Source: Solirubrobacterales bacterium
Lineage (GTDB): Bacteria; Actinomycetota; Thermoleophilia; Solirubrobacterales; JACPNS01
DNA length: 64,000 bases
NCBI GenBank assembly: GCA_016185345.1
Contig: JACPNS010000014.1
Coordinates: 1-64,000, forward strand
Reading direction: 5' to 3'
Within the stretch, counting starts at the first letter, position 1. Every line of letters begins with the position of its first letter. Below the pieces are notes generated by a model. That model was given only the letters and a program-made list of their open reading frames with translations. It had not been told where the DNA came from and searched no databases. This document shows positions 62,036 through 64,000 of the stretch, in pieces. Made by a program: the position numbers and the translations under genes.

Positions 62036-63303
62036 GCGACGCTGTCGACGAGTTCGCCGTGCTGCTCGTGCAGCTTGCGCGCGCGTAGCTCGCCGAGCTC
62101 GACCGGGTCTCCGCCAAGCACGATGGCGTGCTCGCAGGCCGCGATGCAATCGGCGATGCTGCCGGTGCGGTCGAGGGCGTGGGCGAGGGCCGTCCACACC
62201 AGCGGGTCCGTGTCATCGACCCGCTGCGCCGCGCGCGCGGACTCGAGCGAAGCTGTCTGATCGCCGAGCAGATAGTCGGCAAGCGAGAGGTCCAGCAAAA
62301 TATCGATCGTGACTCCGGGAATGCGACGCGCGCGGGTCAGCGCCTCACGGGCAGCCTCAGGCTGCAGCAGTCGCAGCCTCAGGGCACCCAAGCGGCCCCA
62401 GGCAGCGCCGTCGCGGGGGTTGGAGGCACATTCACGCTCAGCGGCCTCGGCGGCCAGCTCGTGGAGTCCCATGGCCTCATAGAGGCGGGCGGCGTAGCGA
62501 TGCGGGGCGGGGCGACCGGGCTCGACGCGCACCCACGCCCGGACCGACCGGGCGGCCGCGGCCATGTTGCCCGACTGCCAGAAGGAGACGGTCATCAGGC
62601 GATGGATTGTGGGATCGCTCTCGTCTGCGTCGCGGGCGAAAATCAAGCGCTCTGAGGCCAGCGCGTAGTCGCCCTCGGCCATCGCGTGCTCTGCGGAAAG
62701 CAGGAAACGCCGCGCGCGGTCCTTGGCCTCATCCGGCTTGCCGAACTCGACGAAGTCGAGCGTGCCGGCAGGCACCGTGCGCACGCCGACCTCAAAGTCA
62801 ACGCGAGCCCACTGGAGCATGCCGTCGCCTTCGCCGGTGAAGTAGATGCCGAGGATGCTGCCGACGCCCCACTCGGGGTAGGCATTGCAGCGCGCGTAGC
62901 GGTAGACGACGCTGTGGTCTGGAAGCTGCGAGTGGAACGGGTCGTGCTTCTGACGGTCCTCGTTCTGCTCGGCCTGGCGCTGGGCCTCTTCATAGGCGCG
63001 GCGGCCTTCATCGGCGCGACGCTTTCGCGCGGCCTCGGCGCTGGCGCGCAGTGCGTTGGCCGTGATCGACCCGCGCGGCATCGTGACGAGCAGCGACTCG
63101 AGGTCGTCTGCGGCCTTGTTGAGAACCTTCAGATGGTCCTCGTGGGCCTGGCGCTTTCCGGGTGGCGCGATGTCCGGATGCCACCGCTTGGCCATGGTCT
63201 TCTTGGCCTTGTGGACGTCTTCCAGTTCAAACGGAGCCTCCAGCTCGAGCAGCATTGCGAGCTGTTCGATGTCGAGTACTGCCGATGACGGGACGTAAGC
63301 CAT
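62032..63303 (-). CDS. J-domain protein with TPR C-terminus
   Basis: 423 residues. An N-terminal J-domain-like helix pair has HPD at residues 42-44 (KRWHPDIAPPGKR), the motif that stimulates Hsp70 ATPase. A middle region with SVVYRYARCNAYPEWGVGSI follows. The C-terminal half (about 210-420) is TPR-like helices (AARLYEAMGLHELAAEAAERE). There is no G/F or zinc region, so it is a class III J protein. No dnaK lies adjacent. Start ATG at 63303. Confidence 0.75.
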   Translation of the reverse strand: MAYVPSSAVLDIEQLAMLLELEAPFELEDVHKAKKTMAKRWHPDIAPPGKRQAHEDHLKVLNKAADDLESLLVTMPRGSITANALRASAEAARKRRADEGRRAYEEAQRQAEQNEDRQKHDPFHSQLPDHSVVYRYARCNAYPEWGVGSILGIYFTGEGDGMLQWARVDFEVGVRTVPAGTLDFVEFGKPDEAKDRARRFLLSAEHAMAEGDYALASERLIFARDADESDPTIHRLMTVSFWQSGNMAAAARSVRAWVRVEPGRPAPHRYAARLYEAMGLHELAAEAAERECASNPRDGAAWGRLGALRLRLLQPEAAREALTRARRIPGVTIDILLDLSLADYLLGDQTASLESARAAQRVDDTDPLVWTALAHALDRTGSIADCIAACEHAIVLGGDPVELGELRARKLHEQHGELVDSVA

Positions 63304-63362
63304 AAGGAGGCATTTTACTCCGCCCTGTGACTTCGGCGTCCGTGGGTAGTCTTGTCGGCCAG

Positions 63363-64000
63363 ATGAACATCACCTCAATCGGATCAGCTCAGCCACCCAC
63401 ACAGCAGAAGAACCGCCGCGTCGCATTGGTCGCCGGCGGCGCTGGCGGAATCGGCGTTGAAGTGGCCAAAGAGCTTCTGCTGGACAACATGGCGGTCGCG
63501 ATCGCCGACGTCGATCCGCAGAAGGCCGCGGCCGCCGCGACCGACCTGATGCAGGCCGTCAGCGGCGCGGAAGTGATCTGGGTGGACATGAACATCACTG
63601 AGCAGTCGTCGGTGACGCGGGCGATCGCAGAGGTAGAACAGCGCCTTGGGCCGATCGACGCGATGATCAACGCGGCAGGCTGGAACCATGCAATGAGCCT
63701 TTTGAAGTCAGACGAGCAGTACTGGCGCCAGATGATCGACATCAACCTCCTGGGCGGCATCCGCCTGACGCACGCGGTGCTCGGCGGAATGATCGAGCGC
63801 GGCTACGGACGCATCGTGCACATCGCGGGCGAAGCCGGTCGCGCTGGCGTCAGCGAGCAGTCGCTGATGAGCGCGGCCAACGGCGGCACGATCGCATTCG
63901 TCAAGGCAATGGCGCGCGAGGTGCTAGACAAGGGCGTCACGGTGAACTGCCTCTCGCCCGGGCCAACGGCAACGCCGATGCTCGACCAGATGATTCAGTA
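63363..64000 (+). CDS. SDR-fold protein, truncated by the window end, catalytic residues replaced
   Basis: At least 212 codons from ATG 63363, still open at the window edge. The cofactor loop VAGGAGGIG and INAAG are present. In the catalytic region the usual Ser reads Gly (HIAGEAGR), and the Tyr-x3-Lys positions read Met169 and Asn173 (MSAANGG). The frame otherwise aligns normally (IAFVKAMAREVLDKGVTVNCLSPGPT). It is therefore probably a non-catalytic SDR or one with altered chemistry. GTGs at 63327 and 63342 are alternative starts. Confidence 0.85.
   Translation, partial: MNITSIGSAQPPTQQKNRRVALVAGGAGGIGVEVAKELLLDNMAVAIADVDPQKAAAAATDLMQAVSGAEVIWVDMNITEQSSVTRAIAEVEQRLGPIDAMINAAGWNHAMSLLKSDEQYWRQMIDINLLGGIRLTHAVLGGMIERGYGRIVHIAGEAGRAGVSEQSLMSAANGGTIAFVKAMAREVLDKGVTVNCLSPGPTATPMLDQMIQ

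Overview
The window is high-GC bacterial DNA with short intergenic gaps, many 4-base ATGA/GTGA stop-start overlaps and frequent GTG/TTG starts. The gene content (14-gene NADH dehydrogenase operon, DtxR/IdeR-like iron boxes, deformylase next to an ACT protein, Lys-rich RCC1 and beta-helix surface proteins) suggests an actinobacterium, most likely of the Thermoleophilia/Solirubrobacterales type. That placement is inferred from protein style; no rRNA is present.

Layout. 1-5.1 kb: the 3' end of an IS481-type transposase with a long palindrome, two tRNA-Ser genes (GCU and UGA), an FAD-linked lactone/alditol oxidase, a PLP amino-acid deaminase/aldolase, msrA and a decayed DsbA/FrnE gene. 5.1-9.6 kb: an iron-box-preceded efeO-like/efeU pair and a VapBC module with its own palindromic operator. 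9.6-13 kb: response regulator coupled to serS, a cytochrome c lipoprotein, a flavin reductase and a membrane protein. 13.1-28.3 kb: complete nuoA-N (complex I). 28.5-32.5 kb: a tandem membrane-GGDEF protein split by a frameshift, and a double-length ThyX-like protein. 32.5-36.8 kb: a 14-repeat RCC1 surface protein, the C-terminal remnant of a paralogue, and a cytochrome P450. 36.8-47.1 kb: acs, ACT regulator, def, two SDRs, a flippase-like protein, a cation/proton antiporter and an MpaB/DUF2236 oxygenase.

47.2-49.7 kb is an accessory island. It begins with a 3' remnant of a peroxiredoxin (bcp) gene, carries a 5'-truncated DNA-methylase/HsdS-like fragment and a three-gene minus-strand cassette headed by a TIGR04255-type protein, and ends at an intact bcp. 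This cassette is the best candidate for an undescribed system.

49.7-64 kb returns to core-like genes: bcp, an RpiB-like protein, an EamA transporter, a DEAD-box helicase with a DbpA-type tail, a PfkB kinase, TetR, citrate synthase, metF, a cluster of thioredoxin-like proteins, a secreted beta-helix protein sharing the Lys-rich tail style of the RCC1 protein, a J-domain/TPR protein, and an SDR truncated by the window end that appears to lack its catalytic residues.

Functionally the window combines respiration (nuo, cytochrome c), acetate and TCA entry (acs, gltA), one-carbon and thymidylate metabolism (metF, ThyX-like), redox repair (msrA, bcp, thioredoxin-like proteins) and iron uptake (efeO/efeU).
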